Position numbers and translations under genes: made by a program. This document shows, piece after piece, positions 13,504 through 21,758 of a stretch of DNA of 50,000 bases (positions are counted from its first letter, which is position 1; the number at the start of each line of letters is the position of its first letter). This DNA comes from Bacillus thuringiensis (GTDB lineage Bacteria; Bacillota; Bacilli; Bacillales; Bacillaceae_G), in the NCBI RefSeq assembly GCF_022095615.2, contig NZ_CP155559.1, positions 32,501-82,500 of the forward strand, given 5' to 3'. The notes beneath the pieces were generated by a model, which was not told where the DNA came from, did no database searches, and was given only the letters and a program-made list of their open reading frames with translations.

Positions 13504-14367
13504 ATGGCTTTACATGTTGGAGAATTAGTGGAACGATATTCTCATAATAGGGATATTCTTTTTCGTATTATAGAAATAAAAGGCGAGATAGCTATATTAT
13601 TTGGAGAGGAAATTAGACTGGTGGCGGATGCGCCACTTGAAGATTTAATTAGTATAGATCAACGGGAACATAAAAAAAGAGCGAAGCGTGAGAAAGAAAC
13701 GATGGAGCGTACGTATCGTTTGTTTCAACAAGATTATGTATTAATGAAACAAAGGCATGAACACACTTCAACGGGTGGATATACAAGTGAGGTGAATTAT
13801 TTTCAAATGCCGGGACGTGTATTGCATATAGATGGAGACCCGTTATATTTGCGCAAGTGCTTAGACTTATATAATAAAATTGGTGTTCCTGTACAAGGTA
13901 TTCATTGTAAAGAAACAGAGATGCATGAAAAGGTAGTAGATTTAATAGATCATTTTCGTCCAGACATTTTAGTTATTACAGGGCACGATGCATATACAAA
14001 ATCAAAAGGGGCAAAGGGAGATTTAGCAGCGTATAGGCATTCAAGGCATTTTGTACAGGCTGTTCGAGAAGTGAGAAAAAAATATCCATCATTGGATCAA
14101 CTCGTTATTTTTGCTGGGGCATGTCAATCACACTTTGAAGCATTAATTCGAGCAGGCGCTAATTTTGCTAGTTCACCATCTAGAATTAATATTCACGCAC
14201 TAGATCCTGTATATGTGGTGGGTAAAATTAGTTTTACGTCATTTATGGAAAGAGTAAATGTATGGGATGTTGTACGTAATACGATTACCGGCGAAAAGGG
14301 ACTTGGCGGGATTGAGACAAGGGGGATTTTACGAACTGGATTACCCTTTCAACATTATGAAGAATAA
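13504..14367 (+). CDS. yabG: Sporulation-specific protease YabG
   Basis: A 287-residue YabG. In B. subtilis this cysteine protease is made in the mother cell and trims coat proteins such as SpoIVA, SafA and CotT, in concert with transglutaminase cross-linking. Visible conserved parts include VGELVERYSHNRDILFRI at the N-terminus, VLHIDGDPLYLRKCLDLY near residue 101, and VIFAGACQSHFEALIRAGA near 201, which contains a cysteine that may be catalytic. RBS GGAGGTAAGAG precedes ATG 13504. The sigma-K promoter upstream agrees with a late role. It is monocistronic, with terminators on both sides. Confidence 0.95.
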   Translation: MALHVGELVERYSHNRDILFRIIEIKGEIAILFGEEIRLVADAPLEDLISIDQREHKKRAKREKETMERTYRLFQQDYVLMKQRHEHTSTGGYTSEVNYFQMPGRVLHIDGDPLYLRKCLDLYNKIGVPVQGIHCKETEMHEKVVDLIDHFRPDILVITGHDAYTKSKGAKGDLAAYRHSRHFVQAVREVRKKYPSLDQLVIFAGACQSHFEALIRAGANFASSPSRINIHALDPVYVVGKISFTSFMERVNVWDVVRNTITGEKGLGGIETRGILRTGLPFQHYEE

Positions 14368-14396
14368 GCAAGGTACATATGTATCTTGCTTTTTTG
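14366..14396 (+). terminator. Terminator after yabG
   Basis: Inverted repeat AGCAAG-TACATATGTA-CTTGCT followed by TTTTTT; it starts at the yabG stop codon. Confidence 0.85.
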
Positions 14397-14605
14397 TATG
14401 GAAAGGATTTAAATCAGCTTGGATAAAAAGAGACAAGAACGCGCAGACTACATAATGATACTTTTACAATATAGTATTTCTTCTATCTATTTGAACGCAT
14501 GATGCTTTTATAATGATATTGTCTGTGAGTTGCGGTTAATAATTGGGATAGATATATCGTGTTTTAAGTGTTCAATCTAAATTACAGCGAGGTGTAACGA
14601 AGTAT

Positions 14606-14866
14606 ATGTCAAAACGTTTAGATGAAATTAAAAGCGAATTAGATCACCATCTTGGACAGAGACTGATGTTAAAGGCGAATAGTGGGAGAAGAAAAACAGT
14701 GGAACAATCAGGTGTACTTGCAGAAACGTACCGTTCTGTTTTTGTTGTACAATTGGATCAGCAAGAAGATGCGTTGCAACGTGTATCATATAGCTATGCG
14801 GATGTTTTAACAGAGACAGTAGAGTTAACGTTTTATGGTGAACCTCATAATGAAGTGATTTTTTAA
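14606..14866 (+). CDS. veg: Veg protein
   Basis: An 86-residue Veg homologue with the conserved start [18 protein letters not shown] and the motif [10 protein letters not shown]. Veg is a small basic protein of the Sm-like (DUF1021) type. In B. subtilis it is transcribed from a very strong vegetative promoter and affects biofilm formation and spore outgrowth. RBS GAGGTG lies 11 nt before ATG 14606, a little far. A TATAAT at 14509-14514 is a candidate -10, but I see no good -35 at the normal distance. It is flanked by spore genes yabG and sspF as in B. subtilis. Confidence 0.94.
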   Translation: MSKRLDEIKSELDHHLGQRLMLKANSGRRKTVEQSGVLAETYRSVFVVQLDQQEDALQRVSYSYADVLTETVELTFYGEPHNEVIF

Positions 14867-14916
14867 TTCATGTATCGTTACATATATTCCCACAAATGAA
14901 AAGCTATATTATTTTG

Positions 14917-14923
14917 CATACTA
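14917..14923 (+). promoter_or_regulatory. Sigma-G type -10 element of sspF
   Basis: CATACTA is a perfect sigma-G -10. The -35 is less clear; TGAAAA at 14897-14902 is slightly too close. Forespore expression by sigma-G is known for sspF in B. subtilis. Confidence 0.55.
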
Positions 14924-14957
14924 ATTATACCGTAGCAAAATAAGGAGGGACTCTGCA

Positions 14958-15137
14958 TTGAGTAGACGAAGAGGTGTCATGTCAAATCAATTTAAAGAAG
15001 AGCTTGCAAAAGAGCTAGGCTTTTATGATGTTGTTCAGAAAGAAGGCTGGGGCGGAATTCGTGCGAAAGATGCTGGTAACATGGTGAAACGTGCTATAGA
15101 AATTGCAGAACAGCAATTAATGAAACAAAACCAGTAG
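14958..15137 (+). CDS. sspF: Minor alpha/beta-type small acid-soluble spore protein SspF
   Basis: A 59-residue protein, too short for a simple length filter. It begins [20 protein letters not shown] and carries GFYDVV, the [17 protein letters not shown] motif and a Gln-rich end. These match the SspF branch of DNA-binding spore proteins that coat forespore DNA. The start is TTG 14958, with AAGGAGGG (14942-14949) eight bases before; an in-frame ATG at 14979 would lose the Arg-rich start and has no RBS. It lies between veg and ispE as in B. subtilis, and a strong terminator follows. Confidence 0.93.
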   Translation: MSRRRGVMSNQFKEELAKELGFYDVVQKEGWGGIRAKDAGNMVKRAIEIAEQQLMKQNQ

Positions 15138-15163
15138 TTGTAAGATACTTTCTATGCTACGGT

Positions 15164-15191
15164 AGCCGAGGAGTGATTCCTCGGCTTTTTG
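15164..15191 (+). terminator. Terminator after sspF
   Basis: Stem AGCCGAGGA / TCCTCGGCT with loop GTGAT, followed by TTTTT. Confidence 0.94.
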
Positions 15192-15333
15192 TACTCGAAA
15201 AGGTGCCATCATTTTACATAAGTAGTTTCATTCTGAATGCTTTTCGTTATAATTAGGGAAGTGTCATCGTCTTACTATAAATTTATGGTAAAATAAACGA
15301 TAAAAGATTGAGTACATAGAGTGGGTGAATAGA

Positions 15334-16203
15334 TTGAAGCTACTAGTGAAAGCACCAGCAAAGATTAATCTGTCGTTAGATGTACTGGGAAAAAGACAAG
15401 ACGGATATCATGAAGTGAAAATGATTATGACAACAATTGATTTAGCGGATCGTTTAGAACTAATGGAATTAGCAGAAGACCGTATTGAAATTTTATCCCA
15501 TAATCGGTATGTCCCAGACGACCAAAGAAATTTAGCTTATCAAGCAGCGAAATTATTAAAAGAGAAGTTTAATGTGAAAAAAGGCGTATCTATTACTATT
15601 GAAAAAACGATTCCAGTAGCAGCTGGATTAGCAGGTGGAAGTAGTGATGCAGCAGCGACATTACGTGGCCTTAATAAATTATGGAATTTAGGGCTTACAA
15701 TTGATCAGTTAGCAGAGCTTGGCGCAAAAATAGGATCAGATGTATCGTTTTGTGTATATGGTGGGACAGCAATTGCCACTGGAAGAGGAGAGAAAATTGA
15801 GCACATAAAAACTCCGCCTTCTTGTTGGGTTATTTTAGCAAAACCCCATATTGGTGTATCTACTGCTGATGTGTATGGAAATTTAAAGTTAAATCGAGTT
15901 ACACATCCAAATGTAGATAAAATGGTTAACGTCATAAATGCTGGGGACTACAAAGGGATTTGTGATACTGTAGGTAACGTTTTAGAAGATGTGACGTTTG
16001 CGATGCATCCTGAAGTTGCACGTATTAAGGCACAGATGAAGCGATTTGGGGCGGATGCCGTATTAATGAGTGGAAGTGGCCCAACCGTATTTGGTCTTGT
16101 GCACCATGATTCGCGAATGCATCGTATATATAATGGATTAAAAGGATTTTGTGAACAAGTATATGCAGTACGTTTATTAGGAGAGCGAGAAACGCTTGAA
16201 TAA
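15334..16203 (+). CDS. ispE: 4-diphosphocytidyl-2-C-methyl-D-erythritol kinase
   Basis: A 289-residue GHMP kinase of the MEP isoprenoid pathway. It phosphorylates CDP-methylerythritol on the way to IPP and DMAPP. Motif 1 is [21 protein letters not shown] at the N-terminus, the ATP loop [14 protein letters not shown] is near residues 90-103, and the third motif [11 protein letters not shown] is near 245. The start is TTG 15334, giving [10 protein letters not shown] and the usual family length; GTG 15325, three codons earlier, is possible. An extended -10, TGGTAAAAT (15286-15294), is the likely promoter core. purR follows after 54 bp. Confidence 0.95.
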   Translation: MKLLVKAPAKINLSLDVLGKRQDGYHEVKMIMTTIDLADRLELMELAEDRIEILSHNRYVPDDQRNLAYQAAKLLKEKFNVKKGVSITIEKTIPVAAGLAGGSSDAAATLRGLNKLWNLGLTIDQLAELGAKIGSDVSFCVYGGTAIATGRGEKIEHIKTPPSCWVILAKPHIGVSTADVYGNLKLNRVTHPNVDKMVNVINAGDYKGICDTVGNVLEDVTFAMHPEVARIKAQMKRFGADAVLMSGSGPTVFGLVHHDSRMHRIYNGLKGFCEQVYAVRLLGERETLE

Positions 16204-16257
16204 AGACGTATAATACGGTATGATTTGTTTAGAATATTCGTGATTTGAGGTGAGAGT

Positions 16258-17106
16258 ATGAAAATTAGACGAAGTACAAGATTAGTCGATATGACGTATT
16301 ACTTGTTACAAAACCCTCGTCAGCTAGTTTCTCTCACTTTTTTTGCTGAAAGGTATCAATCAGCTAAGTCTTCCATTAGTGAAGATTTAGTTATTATTAA
16401 GCAAACGTTTGAACAACAAGGGGTCGGCACATTGCAAACGGTACCAGGAGCAGCAGGAGGAGTGAAATATATACCATATATAAGTGCGGAAGAGGCAGAG
16501 CTAATTATTGGAGAGCTTTGTAGCCTATTTGAAAATCCAGGTCGTATTTTACCTGGTGGTTACTTATATATGACAGATCTTTTAAGTAATCCTCGTCATA
16601 TTAATGGCGCAGGTCGTTTGTTTGCTTCTGTTTTTGCTAGGCAACCAATTGATGCGGTTATGACGGTGGCAACGAAGGGGATTCCACTTGCTTATGCGGT
16701 GGCAAATTACTTAGATGTACCGGTAGTAATTGCAAGGAAAGATAATAAGGTAACAGAAGGCCCAACTGTTAGTATTAACTATGTATCAGGTTCTTCTAAG
16801 CGAATTCAAACAATGACGTTAGCAAAGCGTAGCCTTCCAGAGGGATCAAATGTTTTAATCATTGATGACTTCATGAAAGCTGGCGGGACAATTCAAGGTA
16901 TGATGAGTATGTTAGAAGAATTTAAGGCTAATGTTGTTGGTATTGGTGTATTAGTAGAATCCACGGATATTGAAGAACGACTAATTAATAATTTTGTATC
17001 ATTAATTCGTCTATCAGAAGTTGATGTGAAAGAAAAAGCGATTCAAGTGGAAAAGGGAAATTATTCACTGGCACCATTTGATGAAGGGCTTGTAGAGGCT
17101 GAGTAA
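16258..17106 (+). CDS. purR: Purine operon repressor PurR
   Basis: A 282-residue PurR. The N-terminal 70 residues form a winged helix (RRSTRLVDMTYYLLQNPRQL). The rest is a phosphoribosyltransferase-like domain with the PRPP-binding motif VLIIDDFMKAGGT near residue 200. It represses purine genes by binding PurBox pairs and is released by PRPP; ppGpp also binds it in B. subtilis. RBS TGAGGTGAGAG precedes ATG 16258. It is followed by a terminator and ridA, the usual neighbour. I see no clear PurBox pair upstream. Confidence 0.96.
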   Translation: MKIRRSTRLVDMTYYLLQNPRQLVSLTFFAERYQSAKSSISEDLVIIKQTFEQQGVGTLQTVPGAAGGVKYIPYISAEEAELIIGELCSLFENPGRILPGGYLYMTDLLSNPRHINGAGRLFASVFARQPIDAVMTVATKGIPLAYAVANYLDVPVVIARKDNKVTEGPTVSINYVSGSSKRIQTMTLAKRSLPEGSNVLIIDDFMKAGGTIQGMMSMLEEFKANVVGIGVLVESTDIEERLINNFVSLIRLSEVDVKEKAIQVEKGNYSLAPFDEGLVEAE

Positions 17107-17139
17107 AAAGATAAAGCAGATCGCTTTATCTTTTTTTTA
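17105..17139 (+). terminator. Terminator after purR
   Basis: Stem AAAGATAAAGC / CGCTTTATCTTT (allowing end mismatch) with AGAT in the loop, then a run of eight T residues. Confidence 0.92.
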
Positions 17140-17230
17140 TTCTATTTATAAATTATAAAATAGATGGACAAACTGCTTTTCGTGCACTATTTTTAAAGAG
17201 TAAAAATAAATAATAAAAGGGTGGAAAAAT

Positions 17231-17605
17231 ATGAAAGTTGTTCAAACAAACAAAGCGCCACAAGCAATTGGACCATATTCACAAGGGATTATTGTAAATA
17301 ATATGTTTTACAGTTCAGGACAAATTCCGTTAACTGCAAGTGGAGAGCTTGTAGCAGGAGACGTGACAGTACAAACAGAGCAAGTATTTCAAAATTTACA
17401 AGCGGTATTAGAAGAAGCAGGTGCTTCATTTGATACAGTAGTAAAAACAACAGTATTCTTAAAAGATATGGATGATTTTAATGCTGTTAATGAAGTATAC
17501 GGCTCTTATTTCTCTACTCATAAGCCAGCTCGTTCTTGTGTACAAGTAGCAAAATTACCGAAAGATGTTTCAATTGAAATCGAAGTAATTGCCCTAGTTA
17601 AGTAA
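17231..17605 (+). CDS. ridA: 2-iminobutanoate/2-iminopropanoate deaminase RidA (YabJ)
   Basis: A 124-residue member of the RidA/YjgF/YER057c/UK114 family. It hydrolyses reactive enamine/imine intermediates made by PLP enzymes such as threonine dehydratase. The family start [12 protein letters not shown], the substrate-binding arginine in KPARSCVQV near residue 105, and the end IEIEVIALV are all present. RBS AAGGGTGG precedes ATG 17231. In B. subtilis YabJ is encoded between purR and spoVG and is also linked to purine regulation; the order is the same here. Confidence 0.96.
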   Translation: MKVVQTNKAPQAIGPYSQGIIVNNMFYSSGQIPLTASGELVAGDVTVQTEQVFQNLQAVLEEAGASFDTVVKTTVFLKDMDDFNAVNEVYGSYFSTHKPARSCVQVAKLPKDVSIEIEVIALVK

Positions 17606-17650
17606 TCTTTTGTAAGCGATAACCTCCACTAATCTCTATATTCAATTACA

Positions 17651-17678
17651 TTAAAAATTTTTATCTTAAAAATTTTTA
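17651..17678. promoter_or_regulatory. AT-rich upstream element of spoVG (tandem palindromes)
   Basis: TTAAAAATTTTTA occurs twice, at 17651-17663 and 17666-17678, start to start 15 bp apart; the core TAAAAATTTTTA is itself a palindrome. It lies just upstream of the sigma-H promoter, in the place of the B. subtilis spoVG AT box that stimulates transcription and binds AbrB. AbrB binding here is inference. Confidence 0.6.
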
Positions 17679-17687
17679 AAAAATTAA

Positions 17688-17712
17688 AGGGAAAATAGAA
17701 AATTTGTGGAAT
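17688..17712 (+). promoter_or_regulatory. Sigma-H promoter of spoVG
   Basis: AGGGAAAA at 17688-17695 serves as the -35, and GTGGAATT with GAAT at 17709-17712 as the -10. As I remember the B. subtilis spoVG promoter, the distance between AGG and GTGGAATT is the same and the bases after the -10 (TATACA) are close. Confidence 0.75.
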
Positions 17713-17757
17713 TTATACAAATATATCGCTTATTTAGAAAAGGGTGGTGAACACAAG

Positions 17758-18051
17758 ATGGAAGTGACTGACGTAAGATTACGCCGCGTAAACACAGAAG
17801 GCCGCATGAGAGCAATTGCCTCTATTACTCTAGACCATGAATTTGTTGTTCATGATATTCGTGTAATTGATGGTAATAATGGATTATTTGTAGCAATGCC
17901 AAGTAAACGTACTCCAGATGGAGAATTCCGTGACATTGCACATCCAATTAATTCTAATACACGCTCTAAAATTCAAGATGCGGTTTTAACAGAGTATCAT
18001 CGTTTAGGCGAGTTAGAAGAGGTTGAGTTTGAAGAAGCGGGTGCTTCGTAA
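17758..18051 (+). CDS. spoVG: Septation/regulatory protein SpoVG
   Basis: A 97-residue SpoVG with the strongly conserved [17 protein letters not shown] start and [20 protein letters not shown] motif. SpoVG is a small nucleic-acid-binding protein that affects asymmetric septation and cortex formation in Bacillus and acts as a global regulator in other Firmicutes. The short basic helix region [15 protein letters not shown] lies near the C-terminus. ATG 17758 has AGGGTGGTGA (17741-17750) upstream; a longer in-frame read from 17704 begins inside the promoter and is not real. Sigma-H promoter and AT-rich element upstream; terminator downstream. Confidence 0.97.
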   Translation: MEVTDVRLRRVNTEGRMRAIASITLDHEFVVHDIRVIDGNNGLFVAMPSKRTPDGEFRDIAHPINSNTRSKIQDAVLTEYHRLGELEEVEFEEAGAS

Positions 18052-18096
18052 AATTCGAATGAAAAGGGCTTTTTAAAGAAAGCTCTATAATTTTGC

Positions 18097-18137
18097 AACA
18101 AACCCCTGTAAGTATTTACAGGGGTTTGTTTTTTTGT
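18097..18137 (+). terminator. Terminator after spoVG
   Basis: Stem ACAAACCCCTGTAA / TTACAGGGGTTTGT with loop GTAT, followed by a T run. The 236 bp from here to glmU shows no gene. Confidence 0.95.
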
Positions 18138-18373
18138 GGTTTTATATATTTCTCGTACGGAAAATTCAGAATTCATTAAAGTGAAGAGAAAAACTTCTAA
18201 TTTTTTCAAAATCATTTTAAATAGTATAGCTTATTTCTTAAAAAAGATACTAAAGAGTAAAACATCGTATGAGAATTATGGTAAAATTTAATAGTTAAAA
18301 TGTGTTTCTTGAAATATATGATGATTTAGGATAATATCGTTAATGGATAAATAGGTTGCGATGGAGGGTCTAT

Positions 18374-19753
18374 ATGTCAAACAGATTTGCAGTGATTCTA
18401 GCTGCAGGCAAAGGCACACGTATGAAGTCTAAGCTATACAAAGTGCTTCATCCTGTATGTGGAAAACCTATGGTACAACATGTTGTCGATCAAGTAACGC
18501 AATTAGGATTGCAGAAACTTGTAACAGTCGTAGGACATGGTGCTGAAATGGTACAAGAACAGCTAGGAAACGTAAGTGAGTTTGCATTACAAGCAGAACA
18601 ACTTGGTACAGCACATGCTGTAGATCAAGCTGCAAGTGTACTTGCAAATGAAGAAGGAACAACTTTAGTTATTTGTGGTGATACGCCGCTAATAACTGCT
18701 GAAACGATGGAAGCATTGCTTCAGCAACATAAAGAAGCAGGGGCAATGGCAACGGTGCTAACAGCTTACATAGAAGAACCTGCTGGATATGGTCGTATCG
18801 TTCGTAATGAGAATGGTCATGTTGAAAAGATTGTTGAGCATAAGGATGCAAATGAGAAAGAATTAGCTATTAAAGAAATCAATACAGGTACGTATTGTTT
18901 TGATAATAAAGCTTTATTCGCCTCACTTTCTAAAGTTTCAAATGATAACGTACAAGGTGAATATTACCTGCCAGATGTTATTGAAATTTTAAAAAATGAA
19001 GGTCATATCGTATCAGCTTATCAAACAGAGCACTTCGATGAAACGTTAGGTGTTAACGACAGAGTCGCTCTATCGCAAGCGGAAATTATTATGAAAAACC
19101 GTATCAACCGCAAGAACATGGTAAATGGTGTTACAATTATTGATCCAGGTAACACGTATATTTCTGCTGATGCAATTATCGGTAGTGATACAGTTCTTCA
19201 TCCAGGAACAATTATTGAGGGGAATACTGTAATTGGTTCTGATTGTGAAATTGGACCGCATACAGTAATTCGCGATAGTGAAATTGGAGATCGTACGACA
19301 ATTAGACAATCTACTGTACATGATAGTAAACTTGGTACAGAAGTATCGGTTGGTCCATTTGCACATATTCGCCCAGATTCAGTTATTGGAGATGAAGTAC
19401 GCGTTGGAAACTTCGTGGAAATCAAAAAAACTGTTTTTGGTAATAGAAGTAAAGCTTCACACTTAAGTTATATCGGGGATGCACAAGTTGGAGAAGACGT
19501 GAATCTTGGTTGTGGTTCAATTACGGTGAACTATGACGGTAAGAATAAATTCAAAACTGTGATTGGTAACGGGGTATTTATTGGATGTAATTCAAACCTT
19601 GTTGCTCCTGTAACAGTTGAAGATGGTGCTTATGTGGCAGCAGGCTCTACAATTACAGAGAATGTTCCATCAAAAGCATTATCTGTAGCACGTGCACGTC
19701 AAGTTAACAAAGAAGACTATGTTGATCAATTGCTGAATAAGAAAAAATCATAA
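18374..19753 (+). CDS. glmU: Bifunctional UDP-GlcNAc pyrophosphorylase / GlcN-1-P acetyltransferase
   Basis: A 459-residue GlmU, which acetylates glucosamine-1-phosphate and then makes UDP-GlcNAc for peptidoglycan and teichoic acids. The N-terminal uridyltransferase domain (1-230) opens with [26 protein letters not shown] is near 102. The C-terminal domain (about 250-450) is a left-handed beta-helix with many hexapeptide repeats such as [15 protein letters not shown]. The acetyltransferase site lies around [11 protein letters not shown] and [13 protein letters not shown] 18374 has GGAGGG five bases upstream. prs follows after 18 bp, as in B. subtilis. Confidence 0.97.
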   Translation: MSNRFAVILAAGKGTRMKSKLYKVLHPVCGKPMVQHVVDQVTQLGLQKLVTVVGHGAEMVQEQLGNVSEFALQAEQLGTAHAVDQAASVLANEEGTTLVICGDTPLITAETMEALLQQHKEAGAMATVLTAYIEEPAGYGRIVRNENGHVEKIVEHKDANEKELAIKEINTGTYCFDNKALFASLSKVSNDNVQGEYYLPDVIEILKNEGHIVSAYQTEHFDETLGVNDRVALSQAEIIMKNRINRKNMVNGVTIIDPGNTYISADAIIGSDTVLHPGTIIEGNTVIGSDCEIGPHTVIRDSEIGDRTTIRQSTVHDSKLGTEVSVGPFAHIRPDSVIGDEVRVGNFVEIKKTVFGNRSKASHLSYIGDAQVGEDVNLGCGSITVNYDGKNKFKTVIGNGVFIGCNSNLVAPVTVEDGAYVAAGSTITENVPSKALSVARARQVNKEDYVDQLLNKKKS

Positions 19754-19771
19754 TGTGGAGGGTTAATCTAG

Positions 19772-20725
19772 ATGTCGACTCAATATCTAAATTCTAATTT
19801 GAAAGTATTCTCTTTAAACTCTAATAAGGAACTTGCTGAGCAAATTGCAAAGCACATTGGAGTAGGACTAGGAAAATGTTCTGTTGATCGTTTTAGTGAT
19901 GGAGAAGTTCAAATTAACATTGAAGAAAGTATCCGTGGTTGCGATGTATTCATTATTCAATCTACAAGCTTCCCAGTAAACGAACATATCATGGAATTAC
20001 TTATTATGATCGATGCATTAAAGCGTGCATCTGCAAAAACAATTAATATTGTTATTCCTTACTATGGTTATGCGCGTCAAGACCGTAAAGCGCGTTCTCG
20101 TGAACCAATTACATCGAAACTTGTAGCAAACTTGCTTGAAACAGCAGGTGCAACTCGTGTAATCACTCTAGATTTACATGCTCCACAAATTCAAGGGTTC
20201 TTTGATATCCCAATCGACCACCTAATGGGTGTACCAATTCTTTCAGATTACTTTGAAACAAAAGGTCTTAAAGATATCGTAATCGTGTCACCTGACCACG
20301 GTGGAGTAACTCGTGCTAGAAAAATGGCAGATCGCCTAAAAGCACCAATCGCTATTATTGATAAGCGTCGTCCTCGTCCGAACGTATCAGAGGTAATGAA
20401 CATTATCGGTAATATTGAAGGTAAAACAGCAATTTTAATTGATGACATCATTGATACAGCTGGTACAATTACATTAGCAGCAAACGCTCTTGTTGAGAAC
20501 GGTGCTTCTGAAGTATATGCTTGCTGTACACACCCAGTATTATCTGGTCCAGCAATTGAGCGTATCCAAAACTCAAATATTAAAGAGTTAGTTGTAACGA
20601 ACTCTATCGTATTACCTGAAGAGAAGAAAATCGACAAAGTACATGAACTTTCAGTTGCTCCACTAATCGGAGAAGCAATCATTCGTGTATACGAAGAAGA
20701 ATCTGTAAGTGTATTATTCAATTAA
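19772..20725 (+). CDS. prs: Ribose-phosphate pyrophosphokinase
   Basis: A 317-residue class I PRPP synthase. It makes PRPP from ribose-5-phosphate and ATP for nucleotide, His and Trp synthesis. Motifs: [15 protein letters not shown] near residue 42, [18 protein letters not shown] (ATP binding) near 95, the metal-binding [14 protein letters not shown] near 133, and the PRPP loop [11 protein letters not shown] near 222. Its product is the effector of PurR (16258) and the substrate of HprT (36220). RBS GTGGAGGG precedes ATG 19772. In B. subtilis ctc follows; here a hairpin and then pth follow directly. Confidence 0.97.
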   Translation: MSTQYLNSNLKVFSLNSNKELAEQIAKHIGVGLGKCSVDRFSDGEVQINIEESIRGCDVFIIQSTSFPVNEHIMELLIMIDALKRASAKTINIVIPYYGYARQDRKARSREPITSKLVANLLETAGATRVITLDLHAPQIQGFFDIPIDHLMGVPILSDYFETKGLKDIVIVSPDHGGVTRARKMADRLKAPIAIIDKRRPRPNVSEVMNIIGNIEGKTAILIDDIIDTAGTITLAANALVENGASEVYACCTHPVLSGPAIERIQNSNIKELVVTNSIVLPEEKKIDKVHELSVAPLIGEAIIRVYEEESVSVLFN

Positions 20726-20737
20726 TTGGATAGAATG

Positions 20738-20769
20738 AGACGTAACCAAGATTGGTTACGTCTTTTCGT
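20738..20769 (+). terminator. Terminator between prs and pth
   Basis: Perfect 12-bp stem AGACGTAACCAA / TTGGTTACGTCT with a 2-nt centre (a small real loop), followed by TTTCGT. It occupies the place of ctc. The T run is short, so read-through into pth is possible. Confidence 0.75.
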
Positions 20770-20797
20770 ATCGAAAGAAGAAAGTAGTGGTACAAGA

Positions 20798-21358
20798 ATG
20801 AAATTGATAGTAGGACTTGGGAACCCGGGTAGAGAATATGAATTAACAAGGCATAATATTGGATTTATGGCGATTGATGAACTTGCAAAGCGTTGGAATA
20901 TTTCTTTAAACGAACAAAAATTTAAAGGAGTATTTGGTGCAGGATTTGTTAATGGAGAAAAAGTAATCTTATTAAAGCCACTTACATATATGAATTTATC
21001 TGGGGAAAGTATTCGTCCGCTTATGGATTACTATAAAATTGATGTAGAGGACTTCGTTGTTCTGTATGATGATTTAGATATCCCTGTAGGTAAATTACGC
21101 CTTCGTATGAAAGGTAGTGCTGGTGGACATAATGGTGTGAAATCAACAATTTCACATTTAGGAACGCAAGAGTTTCAACGTATCCGTATGGGAATTGATC
21201 GCCCGAAAAATGGAATGAAGGTAGTAGATTACGTATTAGGACGTTTTACATCGGAAGAAATTCCTGATGTGAATCATTCTATTGAAAAAGCAGCGGATGC
21301 ATGTGAAGAATGGTTGAATAAACCTTTTCTTCAAATCATGAATACCTTCAATAGTTAA
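20798..21358 (+). CDS. pth: Peptidyl-tRNA hydrolase (SpoVC)
   Basis: A 186-residue Pth that releases peptides from peptidyl-tRNA dropped by ribosomes. Catalytic and binding residues are in [18 protein letters not shown] (Asn10, His20), [12 protein letters not shown] near residue 63, and [15 protein letters not shown] (Asp93 region). [10 protein letters not shown] is also conserved. ATG 20798 gives the family start [12 protein letters not shown] longer in-frame read from 20726 crosses the terminator and is rejected. The RBS is weak (GAAAGTAGTGG). In B. subtilis the gene is called spoVC because mutants block sporulation. Confidence 0.96.
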   Translation: MKLIVGLGNPGREYELTRHNIGFMAIDELAKRWNISLNEQKFKGVFGAGFVNGEKVILLKPLTYMNLSGESIRPLMDYYKIDVEDFVVLYDDLDIPVGKLRLRMKGSAGGHNGVKSTISHLGTQEFQRIRMGIDRPKNGMKVVDYVLGRFTSEEIPDVNHSIEKAADACEEWLNKPFLQIMNTFNS

Positions 21359-21369
21359 GGGTATGATTG

Positions 21370-21400
21370 GGAATATTTTATCTTGTTTTTACCCATACTA
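21370..21400 (+). promoter_or_regulatory. Sigma-G type promoter of fin
   Basis: GGAATA (21370-21375), an 18-bp spacer, and CATACTA (21394-21400) match the sigma-G consensus TGAATA-N17/18-CATACTA with one difference. fin is a forespore gene in B. subtilis. Confidence 0.72.
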
Positions 21401-21428
21401 GTAGTAATTGGATTTTTAGGAGGCTAGT

Positions 21429-21653
21429 ATGGAAGGGTATTATTATTGCAGACATTGCGGGAGTAATGTAGGCTCCGTTACTGCAGAAAAAGTGTATAGC
21501 GACGTTTTATTTCAACTAACAGAGCAAGAAGTAGTAGAGATGATTCATTTTCATGAGAATGGAAATATATATATAAAAACGATTTGTGAATCGTGCCAAG
21601 AAACGCTCGCATCTTATCCTGAGTATTATGAATATGAAAAATTTCTGCAATAA
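21429..21653 (+). CDS. fin: Anti-sigma-F factor Fin
   Basis: A 74-residue Fin (YabK). In B. subtilis it binds sigma-F and helps the switch from sigma-F to sigma-G in the forespore. A treble-clef-like zinc site is visible as YYCRHCG near residues 5-11 and CESC near 54-57. RBS TAGGAGG lies just before ATG 21429. It sits between pth and mfd, as in B. subtilis. With Gin (1499) this window encodes two small zinc anti-sigma proteins acting on the forespore sigma factors. Confidence 0.95.
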   Translation: MEGYYYCRHCGSNVGSVTAEKVYSDVLFQLTEQEVVEMIHFHENGNIYIKTICESCQETLASYPEYYEYEKFLQ

Positions 21654-21662
21654 AATGTTGTC

Positions 21663-21687
21663 GCTTTGGCATGTCCAAAGCATTTTT
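21663..21687 (+). terminator. Terminator after fin
   Basis: Stem GCTTTGG / CCAAAGC with loop CATGT, followed by ATTTTT. It separates fin from mfd. Confidence 0.8.
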
Positions 21688-21758
21688 CTGTTTTCTTTTT
21701 CCAAAATATTTGCATAAAATATAGTGGCTTGCTCTTTATGTTGAGAGGGGTTTTGAAA

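Noticed and set aside
14486..14520. Strong sigma-A promoter of veg
   Set aside because: TATAAT is present at 14509, but TTGAAC at 14491 gives a 12-bp spacer and no hexamer fits at 17 bp, so I did not list it.
20248..20721. A 157-residue open frame on the minus strand within prs
   Set aside because: It is antisense to a highly conserved gene, has no RBS and shows no recognisable domain.
20726..20797. N-terminal extension of pth
   Set aside because: The open frame crosses the perfect terminator stem and would add 24 residues not found in the family; ATG 20798 gives the standard [11 protein letters not shown] start.
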